From Gammaproteobacteria bacterium (GTDB lineage: Bacteria; Pseudomonadota; Gammaproteobacteria; JACCXJ01): 41,637 nt of DNA. Below are positions 31,830 to 40,319 of the stretch, piece by piece. How positions within the stretch are numbered: position 1 is the stretch's first letter; each line of letters begins with the position of its first letter. The position numbers and the translations under genes were made by a program. The stretch lies in contig JACCXJ010000021.1 of the NCBI GenBank assembly GCA_013697045.1, positions 1 to 41,637 on the forward strand, given 5' to 3'. Under the pieces are notes generated by a model, which did not search any database, was not told the DNA's origin, and saw only the letters and a list, made by a program, of their open reading frames with translations.

Positions 31830-32290
31830 GAGTACGCGACGGATCGCACGCGACTGAACGCCGTCCCTCATTGTCTCTCCGCCCTGGGCGCAGGGTTGCG
31901 CGCTGCTTTCCGGTATCTCACGGGGTGTCTTGTACGGCACCTCCGCAGGAGGCCGGTCTTGGCGCTCCAGTCCGCGCCTGGCGACGCAAGCCAGCGCTTC
32001 CTCGCGGGCGCTGACGGCCCCGCCGCCCTGGCCCTGCCCGGCCTAGCGCCGTCGCCTATTCATGCCGCCAAGGGTGACGATTTCAGCTTCCAGTATGGCC
32101 GCTACCAAGAAGGCGAGCGCGACCTCTTCGGCGACGACGCAAGGGGAGATCACGGGCGAGTTTAACGGCGTGCACTCGGACGTAGGCCCGGTGGATTTCC
32201 CGATGAACTACGGCGGGCGGTTCTGGGACGTGCGCTTCGGCCTCAGTGCCGAGGTGCCGATCGGTGCGCTGAAGATCTGTCGCCCGATGC
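31830..32290 (+). pseudogene. DUF3570 barrel, second copy, large internal deletion
   Basis: The beginning (AALALPGLAPSPIHAAKGDD, FQYGRYQEGERDLFG) matches the intact DUF3570 protein to about residue 106. At about 32135 it jumps to TQGEITGEFNGVHSDVGPVD and FWDVRFGLSAEVPIGALK, matching residues about 815-860. About 2.1 kb is missing, including both FMN-attachment motifs, and the last strands are absent. It cannot form a barrel. Unlike the single-base changes nearby, this deletion cannot be a base-calling artefact. Confidence 0.85.
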
Positions 32291-32307
32291 CGATCCATTG
32301 GATCGGA

Positions 32308-32375
32308 GGAGGGGGTCACCAACGGAAACAGGAGGTTTCTATGAAACAGACTCTATTGCTGCCGGCAGCCCTACT
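32308..32375 (+). repeat. Duplicated leader and signal-peptide start, copy 1
   Basis: GGAGGGGGTCACC, AACGGAAACAGGAGGTTTCT, then ATGAAACA and the first codons of a signal peptide. The same block recurs at 32781-32850 with a few substitutions and one extra T before the ATG. It joins two unrelated mature proteins to the same upstream region and signal start. Confidence 0.75.
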
Positions 32376-32745
32376 ACCGATCGTGTTCGCTTCCCTACTC
32401 CCGATAGCCGCGCAAGCGGAATGCAAGGAGAGCAACCTTAAAGGCCGCTGGGTCGCGATGATCGCGGGCGAGCACAGCGGCCTGTGGCAGCAGTGCGACC
32501 TGCGGATCGCCTCGAGCGGCCGCGCGACCGGGAGCTGCCTGCTCTCGGATGGGGGGGTGGCGGCCACCGATCCCATCCAGTTCCGGGTCAACGGAGACTG
32601 CTCCGTCACGGGCGAGAGCCAGACCGGCTTCTACACCTACTCACTCCGGATCCAGAAGGGCAAGCGCGGCGCCATCGGGCGTGTCGTGTACGACGACGGC
32701 GACAGCTTCTTCAGCGGGCCGCTCGTGGCCGCGAAGCGGGGGTAA
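32341..32745 (+). CDS. Small exported protein of unknown function
   Basis: A 134-residue protein. A signal peptide (MKQTLLLPAALLPIVFASLL, cleaved after AAQA) precedes a beta-rich mature domain: CKESNLKGRWVAMIAGEH, WQQCDLRIASSGRATGSCLL, NGDCSVTGESQTGFYTYSL, ending IGRVVYDDGDSFFSGPLV. Four Cys suggest two disulfides. The fold looks like a lipocalin-like single-domain barrel, but no family is recognised. AGGAGGTTTCT gives a firm start. The gene sits downstream of the deleted DUF3570 copy. Its promoter/leader is duplicated in front of the next gene. Confidence 0.75.
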   Translation: MKQTLLLPAALLPIVFASLLPIAAQAECKESNLKGRWVAMIAGEHSGLWQQCDLRIASSGRATGSCLLSDGGVAATDPIQFRVNGDCSVTGESQTGFYTYSLRIQKGKRGAIGRVVYDDGDSFFSGPLVAAKRG

Positions 32746-32780
32746 GGGGGGGAAAAGGGACCTTGCCAACTGAATAGGCG

Positions 32781-32850
32781 GGAGGGGGTCACCAACGGAA
32801 ACAGGAGGTTTCTTATGAAACAAACTCTATTGCTCCCGGCAGTCCTGCTT
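32781..32850 (+). repeat. Duplicated leader and signal-peptide start, copy 2
   Basis: Second copy of the block described at 32308-32375. It includes the AGGAGG ribosome site and ATGAAACA at 32815. Confidence 0.75.
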
Positions 32851-33287
32851 GCCCTTTTAGTGACGGCGGCATACGGCAAGGAAGACGCCATGATCGATCT
32901 AGCAAAGAAAAGCGTTCGCGATACATGAAGGATCCAGGCAGCGCACAGTTCGAGGATGTTTCCAGGTTCAAGATCGCGGTTTGCGGCCGAGTGAATGCCA
33001 AAAACATTTATGGCGGCTATGTTGGGTTTCGTCGGTTTATAGTGGCGGAGAACGATATTGTGCTTGTTGAGCGCAGCGGCGAGTATGCCGTGCTTAACAA
33101 TCTGCTTAACAACCTTTGGGGTACGCTGTGCCGCCAGGATGTAGCCGAAAGGGGCGAAGGGGCGGCCCTTCGGCCTATGCCTGTCCCGATCCCCGTCGAA
33201 CGCCCGGCTCGCCCGCAACCCGCGAGCGTGCCGCCTCCCGCCGAGCCTTTCGTACCAGAACCCAACCGGAACATCTTGGCGCACTGA
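32815..33287 (+). pseudogene. Exported protein broken by a single-base frameshift
   Basis: The first frame (MKQTLLLPAVLLALLVTAAYG, then KEDAMIDLAKKSVRDT) stops at 32926-32928. The stop overlaps an ATG (ATGA) that opens the second frame: MKDPGSAQFEDVSRFKIAVCG, NAKNIYGGYVGFRRFIV, a Pro-rich tail, stop 33287. The string 'V+D-xMKDPGSAQF' with the following CGxVNAKNxxGGYxGF is one continuous domain in related small exported proteins, so the two frames were probably one gene. A sequencing error at the junction, or translational coupling through ATGA, are alternatives. Confidence 0.65.
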
Positions 33288-33309
33288 GCGCGGGGGCGGT
33301 TGCCTAGTA

Positions 33310-33324
33310 TATAGCGTCGCTATA
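33310..33324. promoter_or_regulatory. Palindromic operator of higBA (TATAGCG-T-CGCTATA)
   Basis: A perfect 7+7 inverted repeat 10 bp before the GTG start of higB. HigA antitoxins repress their own operon by binding such palindromes. The TATA-containing arms could overlap the -10 element. Confidence 0.7.
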
Positions 33325-33334
33325 CACTTGTCGG

Positions 33335-33613
33335 GTGATAAGGAGCTTTCGGCACAAGGGCGTGCAACGGTTCTTCGAGACGGGGACCAAGGCTGGGATC
33401 CAGGCGGCGCATGCCAGGCGCCTTGCCCGGCAGTTGCGGCACCTCAACGATGCCAGGAGACCCCAAGACATGAATATCCCCGGCTGGAACCTGCATCCTT
33501 TATCCGGCGCGCCTGCGGGCCGCTGGTCGGTCTGGGTAAGCGGGAATTGGCGGTTGGTTTTTGCCTTCGAGGGCGAAGATGCAACAGCCGTGGACTACGT
33601 GGATTATCACTAG
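33335..33613 (+). CDS. higB: HigB/RelE-family toxin
   Basis: A 92-residue ribosome-dependent mRNA interferase. It begins with GTG: IRSFRHKGVQRFFETGTKAG, then ARRLARQLRHLNDARRPQDM, the core IPGWNLHPLSGAPAGRWSVWVSGNWRLVF with basic/aromatic catalytic-site residues (R, W), and DAVDYVDYH-type end (ATAVDYVDYH). Length and order (toxin first, antitoxin second) match HigBA/GraTA. A palindromic operator precedes it. The antitoxin starts 9 bp after its stop. Confidence 0.92.
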   Translation: MIRSFRHKGVQRFFETGTKAGIQAAHARRLARQLRHLNDARRPQDMNIPGWNLHPLSGAPAGRWSVWVSGNWRLVFAFEGEDATAVDYVDYH

Positions 33614-33622
33614 GAGGGCATG

Positions 33623-34033
33623 ATGGGTCGCATGTACAACCCCCCCCATCCCGGGGAGACGATCGGGGAAGACATCCTTCCCGCCTTGGGCCTTAGCGTC
33701 ACCAAGGCGGCGGAGCAGCTTGGGGTGACGCGCGTTGCTTTGGCGCGGGTCATCCACGGCAAGGCGGCCATCTCGGCGACCATGGCTCGTAGGTTGGAGG
33801 CATGGCTCAATGGGCCGGAGGATGGCCCGAGCGCTGAGTCGTGGTTGCGGGGCCAACTAGCTTACGACCTACGGCAGGCGGAGCAAGCGCCGTGGCCGCG
33901 GGTACAACCTGCCCGCGCGGCCCGTGGGGGCGCGAGCGATACCCGCCCGCGTGCCGGCCTCCAAGGGACAACCGCCTCCTCGGGAAAGCCATCACGCCGG
34001 GAGCGCTCGGGGCGCGGCTCCAAGCTCAGCTAG
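33623..34033 (+). CDS. higA: HigA antitoxin (XRE-type HTH) with extended C-terminus
   Basis: A 136-residue protein. It starts GRMYNPPHPGETIGEDI, followed by the HTH LSVTKAAEQLGVTRVALARVIHGKAAIS and the WLNGPEDGPSAESWLRGQLAYDL end typical of HigA. Family members usually stop near QPARAA; this one continues about 40 residues of Arg/Ser/Gly-rich sequence, probably read-through after loss of the original stop. GGAGG lies 5-6 nt before the second ATG (33623), preferred over ATG 33620. It should neutralise HigB and repress the operon. Confidence 0.88.
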   Translation: MGRMYNPPHPGETIGEDILPALGLSVTKAAEQLGVTRVALARVIHGKAAISATMARRLEAWLNGPEDGPSAESWLRGQLAYDLRQAEQAPWPRVQPARAARGGASDTRPRAGLQGTTASSGKPSRRERSGRGSKLS

Positions 34034-34222
34034 CTAGCCGGCCTTCTTCCGACAGGATCCATGAGTCGCTTGGACCAAGAGATCGCCGCCCTCGGGCATA
34101 GTACCGAGGGTATTTGATCGGCCTTGTAGAGCGTGCGCCATGCGCACGAGAACATGCGGTGTAGCTACGTTGCGCCACCGCCTGAGCGGCGGGGGTGACG
34201 GTAGGACATGGTCGCGCATTAG

Positions 34223-34243
34223 CCGGGTCGCGGCGCAACCCGG
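34223..34243. repeat. Inverted repeat CCGGGT-N9-ACCCGG
   Basis: A 6-bp perfect stem in the 250-bp gap between higA and apbE, without a T-run. It resembles the REP-like palindrome at 20231. Nothing else is seen in this gap. Confidence 0.35.
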
Positions 34244-34283
34244 GGTTTCGCTGTGCTCAACACAGGCTACATGAACCGCGAAT

Positions 34284-35279
34284 ATGGTTTTAAACGTGAC
34301 TGGCGTGAGGTCGTACCGCTCTGCATTCAAGGCGATGGGCTCTCCCTGTGAGATCCAGCTCTTTGTCACCAGCCATGCGGAGGGCGAGCGGATCGCGGGA
34401 ATCGCGATCGCCGAGGTCGGTCGCCTGGAAGCGCGTTATTCGCGCTTTCGCAGCGATAGCTTTCTATCGGAGATCAATCGCGTAGCCGCCCGTAGGGGAC
34501 GCATTTCCGTAGACGAAGAGACTGCGGGGCTGCTCAATTACGCCGCGACCTGCTATCGCGAGAGCGATGGGCTCTTCGACATTACCTCCGGTATATTGCG
34601 TCGCGCATGGCGCTTTGATCGAGGCACGCTGCCCGATGAGGCACAGATCCAGGGTTTGCTCGATAAGGTCGGATGGCACCGGGTCCGCTGGGCGCCCCCG
34701 GTCCTCGAATTCCCATTGCCGGGTATGGAGATTGATTTCGGCGGCGTCGTCAAAGAATATGCCGTCGACCGGGCGGCAACGCTTTGCTGGGAGGCCGGGG
34801 CGCGATCCGGCCACATCAATTTGGGCGGCGACATCAAGGTCATCGGGCCTCGTCCGGACGGCAGCCCGTGGCGGATCGGCATACGCCATCCTCGTCGCCC
34901 GGGGGCCCTTATACAAACGGTCTCGCTATTCCGCGGCGCACTTGCCAGCAGCGGCGACTACGAGCGTTGCATCATGCTGGACGGTGTGCGTTACGGTCAT
35001 ATCCTCAACCCGAGAACCGGTTGGCCGGTGCGCTACTTGGCATCGGTCAGCGTAGTCGGAGATCTGTGTCTCATCGCGGGTAGCGCCTCGACGATTGCCA
35101 TGCTCAAGGAGGCTGCTGGCCCGGCATGGCTGGTGGGCATGGGTATGCCCCATTTCTGGGTGGATGTGAACGGCGAGGCCGGAGGTTCGCTAGCGGCATC
35201 GGCCAGCGCCGAAGGCTGCGTCTCGGCGCAGGGCGGCGCACGTGATGCACCGGCCTTTGCGGTGCTCGATGAATCCTGA
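34284..35279 (+). CDS. apbE: FAD:protein FMN transferase (ApbE)
   Basis: A 331-residue enzyme that transfers FMN from FAD to Thr/Ser of target proteins in a D-x-x-S/T-G-A-T motif. The signatures visible are FKAMGSPCEI, FLSEINRV, LFDITSGILRRAWRF, the core EIDFGGVVKEYAVDRA (usually DLGGIAKGYAVD), HINLGGDIKVIGPRPDG, LASSGDYE, YGHILNPRTGWPV, and the C-terminal AGSASTIAML (usually ADALSTA). The frame shows no signal peptide or lipobox, unlike many periplasmic ApbE proteins; the remnant copy at 26345 begins the same way. The likely substrate is the DUF3570 barrel encoded at 26362-29049. No clear ribosome site precedes the ATG. A decayed spermidine-synthase-like gene follows by 27 bp. Confidence 0.9.
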   Translation: MVLNVTGVRSYRSAFKAMGSPCEIQLFVTSHAEGERIAGIAIAEVGRLEARYSRFRSDSFLSEINRVAARRGRISVDEETAGLLNYAATCYRESDGLFDITSGILRRAWRFDRGTLPDEAQIQGLLDKVGWHRVRWAPPVLEFPLPGMEIDFGGVVKEYAVDRAATLCWEAGARSGHINLGGDIKVIGPRPDGSPWRIGIRHPRRPGALIQTVSLFRGALASSGDYERCIMLDGVRYGHILNPRTGWPVRYLASVSVVGDLCLIAGSASTIAMLKEAAGPAWLVGMGMPHFWVDVNGEAGGSLAASASAEGCVSAQGGARDAPAFAVLDES

Positions 35280-35306
35280 GGCGCGGTCAAAGCCTGGTCA
35301 ATCAAC

Positions 35307-36859
35307 ATGTCCTACAAACCACTGCACGTCTACGAACGTGCCGGGCTCTATCTGACCGTATTTCTGACCGGAGCCGCGGTAATGGTGATCGAGCTTCTGG
35401 GCACGCGCATCATCGCCCCGTTCTACGGCGTGAGCCTCTATGTCTGGTCGTCCCTGATCTCCGTGGCGTTGATCGCGCTTGCCATCGGCTATTTTGCCGG
35501 CGGCCGGTGGGCCGACCGGGCGAAACGCACCGGACTTTCACTCGTGATTTCGTTCGCCGCCCTGTTTACACTCTTGATCCCGTGGATATCCCGGCCCGTC
35601 CTGCTGGTGACCGACGCATTGGGGTTGCGCGCGGGGCCTTTGTAAGCGCGCTGGTGTTGTTTTCGCCCAGTCTCATCCTGTTAGGAATGGTTGGGCCCTA
35701 CGCCATCAAGCTCGCGACCTCACGGTTGGAGGGTGTCGGCACCAGCGCCGGGTCGATCTATGCCGTCAGCACGCTCGGAAGCGTCGTTGGCACCTTGCTG
35801 TTGGGCTTCTTCCTATTTCCCGTGGTGGGCTCACGCGCGATCCTCATCGGTCTGGGCGTGGCTCTGCTGGCGCTGGCCGTGGCCGTGGCGATCTATGAGC
35901 AAACGCGCTTGGGGTGAACCGCCGCCGTGCTGCCGTGCGTGTTGTCGGCCGCGATCGGGATCGCCTTGCTGCCCGGAGCCGTCGGCGCGGGGCGTGCCTA
36001 CACCGGCGGGGACACTTTTCAGATCCGCTCCGAGCGGGAAAGCCTGTACGGCTGGGTGCGGGTGATCGATAAAAAGAAAGCCGATCTCCGTCTCCTCATG
36101 TCGGATGCCTCGACGATCGGCGCCGCTAGCCTATCGAGTGGCGAGAACCGGCTCACCTACCAGGAAATAGTGCGCCTGATGCCCGCCCTGGCGCCCGACA
36201 TGAAACGCGCTTTGCTCATTGGGCAGGGTGCAGGCCTTATGGCCACGACGCTGCGTGACCAGAACGGGATCGTGACCGACACGTTGGAGATCGATCCAGC
36301 CGTCGCGGACGCCGCGTCCGGCTTTTTTGGCTTCACCCCGATTGGCAAAGCCATAGTCGGGGACGCCCGATATGAGATCCGACGCCTCACGGGCCCTTAC
36401 GACTTGATCATCCATGATTGTTTCACGGGGGGATCGGAGCCCGCGCACCTATTGACCGTAGAGACCTTGTCTCAGTTACGCGGGCTTCTATCAGAGCAGG
36501 GCATCCTCGCGCTCAATTTCGTCGCTTTCTTCGAAGACGGCCGCAATGCCGCCCTGGCGTCCGTTGCGCGAACCATCGCGCAGGTATTCCCCCATCACTC
36601 AGTCTTTGTCTCCGAACCGGGCAAGGACTTCAACGATTTCATCTTCCTTGCGAGCGGCAATCCCATCGACCTCGGCTCCCCTACCCTCGATGCCGGGCAA
36701 GCCGCGTGGCTAAAGGACCGGAGCATCTCGCTCGACGAGGCCCAAGGCGTGATCCTGACGGACGATTTCAACCCGCTCGAGCGACTGCAGACCCGCAAAG
36801 CCGAACATTACAGGCGCTTTCTGGTCGACTGGTTCGGTACCGATCCGTTGGTTCGCTGA
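35307..36859 (+). pseudogene. Fused MFS / spermidine-synthase-like protein, broken by a frameshift and a stop
   Basis: Three pieces make one gene. Piece 1 (35307-35645) has membrane helices (LYLTVFLTGAAVMVIELLG, RIIAPFYGVSLYVWSSLISV). Piece 2 (to 35917) continues FVSALVLFSPSLILLGMVGP and SIYAVSTLGSVVGTLLLGF; a missing G near 35632 shifts the frame between them. An in-frame TGA (35915-35917) then separates piece 3 (to 36859), a spermidine-synthase-like Rossmann domain with LLIGQGAGLMAT, LEIDPAVADAASGFFGF, GDARYEIRRL and YDLIIHDCFTGG. The MFS-fused family is membrane-bound with unknown substrate. It follows apbE by 27 bp. A decayed copy of its 3' end lies at 40320-40479. Confidence 0.85.
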
Positions 36860-36907
36860 GCATAGCGCCGCTAATCCTCGGTCTCTGAGCTTCCGAGCCC
36901 CTGCTAG

Positions 36908-38317
36908 CTAGCTCGCGATGCGCCCGCGTGCCGCCCGTTCTCTTCGAATCGCTTTCCGGATCGCCGTCTTCGAACAGGGCTCGCAGCCGGTCACGGGCGA
37001 CCTGGCCTTGTTAAGGAGCGTAACGGCATCGGGATGCAGGCTGGCGCCCGCGAGGACTTCGATCGCATCTTCGATCTCGCGCGCCGAGCGTGCCACGAAC
37101 CGTGCCCTGCGCGCCGCGTTTCGGCTCTTCAGGGCGGAACGCTGCAAGCGGATGGCGCTGTCGATATTCTCCAATGCGTTGATGACCCTGAGGAACGCGG
37201 CCACCGCCTCGACCTGGGTGGTATCGAGATGGATACCGCCCCCGATCTGCCGAGCCCCACGGGAGTTGTTGAACGCATCGCTGTTATAGAACGCGACCGC
37301 GCCTTCGAGGGTGGCGATGACGTTGTTGTGGAAGAACGGGGGCGTGTCGGCGGCCTCCACCAGCGGAGGGATATTGAAGCTCCCGTCCCCGAAACCGAGT
37401 TGCGGTATCGGGTTGGGGCTTGCTCCGAACCCGCCGTCTGGGGGCACGGGCTCGCCCGTCAGGGCCGCCGGCGGGTCCAAGAGGGCCTCGACCCCGATGT
37501 CTACGCGGATGTTGCCCAGGTTGCCGGCACCGAGGGTGGCGTTCGCCCCGGCGTTCACGTGGCACAGGTTGCACTTCCCGAGGGTATCGTCGAGGAAGAT
37601 GTCCTGGCCGCGGCGGGGGACCGTCCCCTTGAGCGCCAGCGGCAGGACCGGATCAGACTGCCGGCCCAAGGACTGCTGGAAGGCCAGCAAGGCGTCCAGC
37701 TCCGCCTCCGTCGGCAGCCGGAAGTCCACGCCGGGCACGCGTTGCAATGTCTTGGTGAAGTGCTGTATCACCGCACCGGTGGCAAAGGACCGGAGGCTGC
37801 GATCGCCGGGTGCGCCGTCACCCGACCACCCGGTCTGCGGCCCGGAAAAACTCGCGACCGAGGTGGACAACGACAGGACGTGCGGGACGCCCCGCAGGAC
37901 GCCTGGATTCTGGAATCCATCCACGTGCTCGCGGATCAACCCGAACGCGCGCAGAAGACGAGGGTTTTCGAGATCGGCCAGGGCCGGATTGCGTTCGGCG
38001 ACGAACAGGGGGTCGTTGCGTTTGAGCGTGGCGATGAACGCCGGGTCCAGGGTGAAATTGTTCTCCACGGGGTGGCAGGTCCCGCAGGTCCTCCCGTTGC
38101 CGTTGAAGGTCTCGTTGAAGAACAGGTCTTCTCCGCGGGCGATGAGACGGGCCCGGGCGAGCCGGTCGTCCGCTGCGTGCGCGGCCTGGGCCTGTCCATT
38201 TCCCGCGGGAAGCCGGACCCGCTCCTGCGCCAGCGCGACGGCAGCGGATAGGCAGGACGCCAGCAAGGCGAGCCGCGCGAGCCCTGCAAGATCCCTTTTC
38301 AATGATAGCGGAGCCAT
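36908..38317 (-). CDS. Di-haem cytochrome c peroxidase-like exported protein
   Basis: A 469-residue protein. A signal peptide (LARLALLASCLSAAVALAQ) precedes two CxxCH haem-binding sites: RTCGTCHPVENNF early and GKCNLCHVNAGAN in the second half. Between them come RGVPHVLSLSTSV and GWSGDGAPGDRSL, and later NIPPLVEAADTPPFFHNN, which match bacterial di-haem peroxidase/MauG-like proteins that act in the periplasm. A basic C-terminal extension (about residues 400-469) with CEPC is unusual. ATG 38317 is chosen (GGGAT about 11 nt upstream); an earlier TTG is less likely. Transcribed opposite to the preceding genes and next to sodC, consistent with oxidative-stress functions. Confidence 0.88.
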   Translation of the reverse strand: MAPLSLKRDLAGLARLALLASCLSAAVALAQERVRLPAGNGQAQAAHAADDRLARARLIARGEDLFFNETFNGNGRTCGTCHPVENNFTLDPAFIATLKRNDPLFVAERNPALADLENPRLLRAFGLIREHVDGFQNPGVLRGVPHVLSLSTSVASFSGPQTGWSGDGAPGDRSLRSFATGAVIQHFTKTLQRVPGVDFRLPTEAELDALLAFQQSLGRQSDPVLPLALKGTVPRRGQDIFLDDTLGKCNLCHVNAGANATLGAGNLGNIRVDIGVEALLDPPAALTGEPVPPDGGFGASPNPIPQLGFGDGSFNIPPLVEAADTPPFFHNNVIATLEGAVAFYNSDAFNNSRGARQIGGGIHLDTTQVEAVAAFLRVINALENIDSAIRLQRSALKSRNAARRARFVARSAREIEDAIEVLAGASLHPDAVTLLNKARSPVTGCEPCSKTAIRKAIRRERAARGRIAS

Positions 38318-38545
38318 GGGATCCAATCCCTAGGAAGGTGATCCGGTGCCCAATGCCGGGCGATGATGGCGAGGGTCACACGATAGCAGATATCCCCGCA
38401 GACCAACAAGACGAGAGATCCCAGGCATCGGTAGCGTGATAGTTTACGGCACGCTCTTGACCTGTTCACATCCCTGGGCCTTATCTCTGCCCGTGCCGCC
38501 GTTGCATAGATCCCTGCCAGAACCTCCGACAAGCCGGTCCCTACC

Positions 38546-39166
38546 GCCCTCCCCGAATAATCGGTCGCGGCCTTGCGCGGTGGCCCAACCCAGACGATTG
38601 CGCTGGTCGCCCCCGCGCTGGCGTTGCTCGAGGAGGTGCCGTCGACCAACCCGCAGCTTGTGCCATCGTCCAGGTTCCCGCCGCCGTTGGTGAGGGTGCC
38701 GCTATCCAGCGCAAGACAATTGCCGCCCGCGTTGGTGGCAATGAGCGTATTGCGAAGCGTCACCGCACCCTGCTGCTCGGTGGCGATCCCGCCGCCTAGA
38801 GCGGCGCTGTTCGCGGCGATAGTGCAGTTGATCAGGGTCATATTGGCCCCCACCCCGGAGTCGGCAAGCGCTCCACCGCTTTCTGCGGCGGAATTGCGTG
38901 CAAAGGTGCTGTTCACAATGGTCGCGACGCCGAGATTGCGGATGGCGCCACCGCTCTACTGCGCCCGATTGCCCGAAAAGATACTGTTGAAGACGGTGAG
39001 GGCGCCGCCAAGCTGATTGATGATTGCGCCGCCGTCGCTCGCTAATCCGCCAGATAGCGTCAGCCCATCCAGGCGCAAGATGCCGCCGCTGCCGACAACA
39101 AACAGCGGCGCGACGCCGCCACCGCGATGGTTGTGAAGGGTAACTCTCTCGACAGTGAAAAGTTCT
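38546..39166 (-). pseudogene. Right-handed beta-helix (choice-of-anchor-Q type) surface protein fragment
   Basis: The minus strand encodes repeats such as GGAIINQLGGALTVFNSIFSG, NLGVATIVNSTFARNSA, SGGALADSGVGANMTLINCTI and GGIATEQQGAVTLRNTLIA. These are the N-S-T-F-x-x-N-x-A pattern of parallel beta-helix / polymorphic-membrane-protein repeats. An in-frame TAG follows SGNRAQ. There is no start, no signal peptide, and the C-terminus runs into unrelated sequence. The upstream end abuts a barrel-gene fragment at 39172. This is a decayed insert left by rearrangement. Confidence 0.75.
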
Positions 39167-39171
39167 CCAGT

Positions 39172-39290
39172 TTAGAAGCTCACCTCGAGCCCGGCCGTGG
39201 GCACGGCATCGGAGCGCAGGCCATCGTCGTTGAGCGGGATGAAAAACGGCAGCGAATCCGACCACCGACTGCTCTGGCGGGGTTACGTCG
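39172..39290 (-). pseudogene. 3' fragment of an outer-membrane barrel gene (copy 1)
   Basis: The minus strand reads FIPLNDDGLRSDAVPTAGLE then VSF and stop, matching the end of the barrel gene at 41064 (FVPLNDDGLRADVIPTANIE). The preceding SVVGFAAVF is in a neighbouring frame, so a small indel is present. Only the last about 35 codons exist. It is nearly identical in DNA to 40554-40640, which shows a recent segmental duplication. Confidence 0.8.
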
Positions 39291-39293
39291 CCG

Positions 39294-39857
39294 TCACCGG
39301 TCGGGTTCGACGATCCCACACGCGACCCGCGCTCCCCCCGCGCATCCGGGTACCGGCCCGGCCGGGCAGAAGGTGTCGGGATCGGCATGAATGATAAAAA
39401 CGCTGCCGTCCGAGTCGAACAGCGAAAGCGGGCCGGGGGAAAGGGTGAAGCGGGTCGTCTTCGTCCGTAGCCGCCCGCGGCCTGACGGGGTCACTACGAC
39501 GTTGATGAGATCACCCAAGTGAAAAGGATGATTACCGTCCGGAGATGAGTTCCCGTTCGGTCCCGGATCAAAGTGCCCGCCCGCCGCGGCGCAGGGTTGG
39601 CAGCTCGCAACCTCGTGGATATGCACCGCATGCCGTCCTTCGGGCAAGCCCTGGACGAAAAGCCTGACGTCGATCACCTTGATCCCGTTCGCGGAGCGGC
39701 GTTCGATGAGCCGGGCGGTGCCCGAGATGGCCGGATCCGTACAGCCGATGATCTCCGCCGTTGCTCGGGCGCTCACCTGGTTTTGGGCGGCGCTTGCGCT
39801 CACGCTGATAAGACCAGCCACGACGATCAGACCCGCGCATATGCTTTGCACTTTCAT
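39294..39857 (-). CDS. sodC: Cu/Zn superoxide dismutase, exported
   Basis: A 187-residue periplasmic enzyme that disproportionates superoxide. A signal peptide (SICAGLIVVAGLISVSASA) is followed by copper ligands in HAVHIHE (H79, H81), the bridging His in GGHFDP (H95), zinc-site HPFHLGD (H113, D116), a C-terminal copper His in FIIHADPD, and GARVACGIVE with the disulfide Cys and active-site Arg. The zinc-loop His is displaced relative to E. coli SodC, as in a subset of the family. AGGAG 7 nt before ATG 39857 fixes the start over earlier in-frame Met. It is next to a di-haem peroxidase and is another copper protein in this region. Confidence 0.9.
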   Translation of the reverse strand: MKVQSICAGLIVVAGLISVSASAAQNQVSARATAEIIGCTDPAISGTARLIERRSANGIKVIDVRLFVQGLPEGRHAVHIHEVASCQPCAAAGGHFDPGPNGNSSPDGNHPFHLGDLINVVVTPSGRGRLRTKTTRFTLSPGPLSLFDSDGSVFIIHADPDTFCPAGPVPGCAGGARVACGIVEPDR

Positions 39858-40319
39858 TTTCGCTCTCCTATTCATCAGAATCGGACCAACAGGTTCGGCC
39901 GTGTCTGACCTCTCTCGCCCCCGGCGGGCGAGCCGGCCAGGATCGGCACCAGTACGATGAGCCACGACAACGACACGGCACGTAGCGAATGACGCATGTC
40001 CTTCACTCTTTTCGGTCAGCCCGGGCCGGCGCTCGGGTGTTACGGAGCCGGCCGCCGAATGCTACTCAGTCAAGCTACGCGAGTCAGTGAAATAATACCA
40101 GAAGCCTCGCAGTCTGCCGAGGGACTGGGCGGGCATGGGTCCCCGCGCGCCGTTGTCATCTACGCCGCGTGGGGCGCCCGTTGGCCTGCTTCTCGAGTAG
40201 GACCTCCTTGAGACCCGGGTGCGGAAGGGTGCTCCCGTCGATCGTGTCCTCGCGACGGAAGCTGACCCGGGCTTTTGCGTCGCTGACGACGACCTTGATT
40301 TCCTTGAGGCGTTCGCCGG
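39858..40319. other. Intergenic region with a possible gene fragment
   Basis: No intact gene. On the minus strand near 40160-40320 a short frame reads KEIKVVVSDAKARVSFRRED and ends KQANGRPTRRR. It looks protein-like but has no start or family I recognise. The sodC promoter should lie close to 39880-40000; none is clear. Confidence 0.3.

Noticed and set aside
37034-38333. Two long plus-strand frames opposite the cytochrome gene
   Set aside because: Shadows of the di-haem cytochrome, whose CxxCH sites and signal peptide are on the minus strand.
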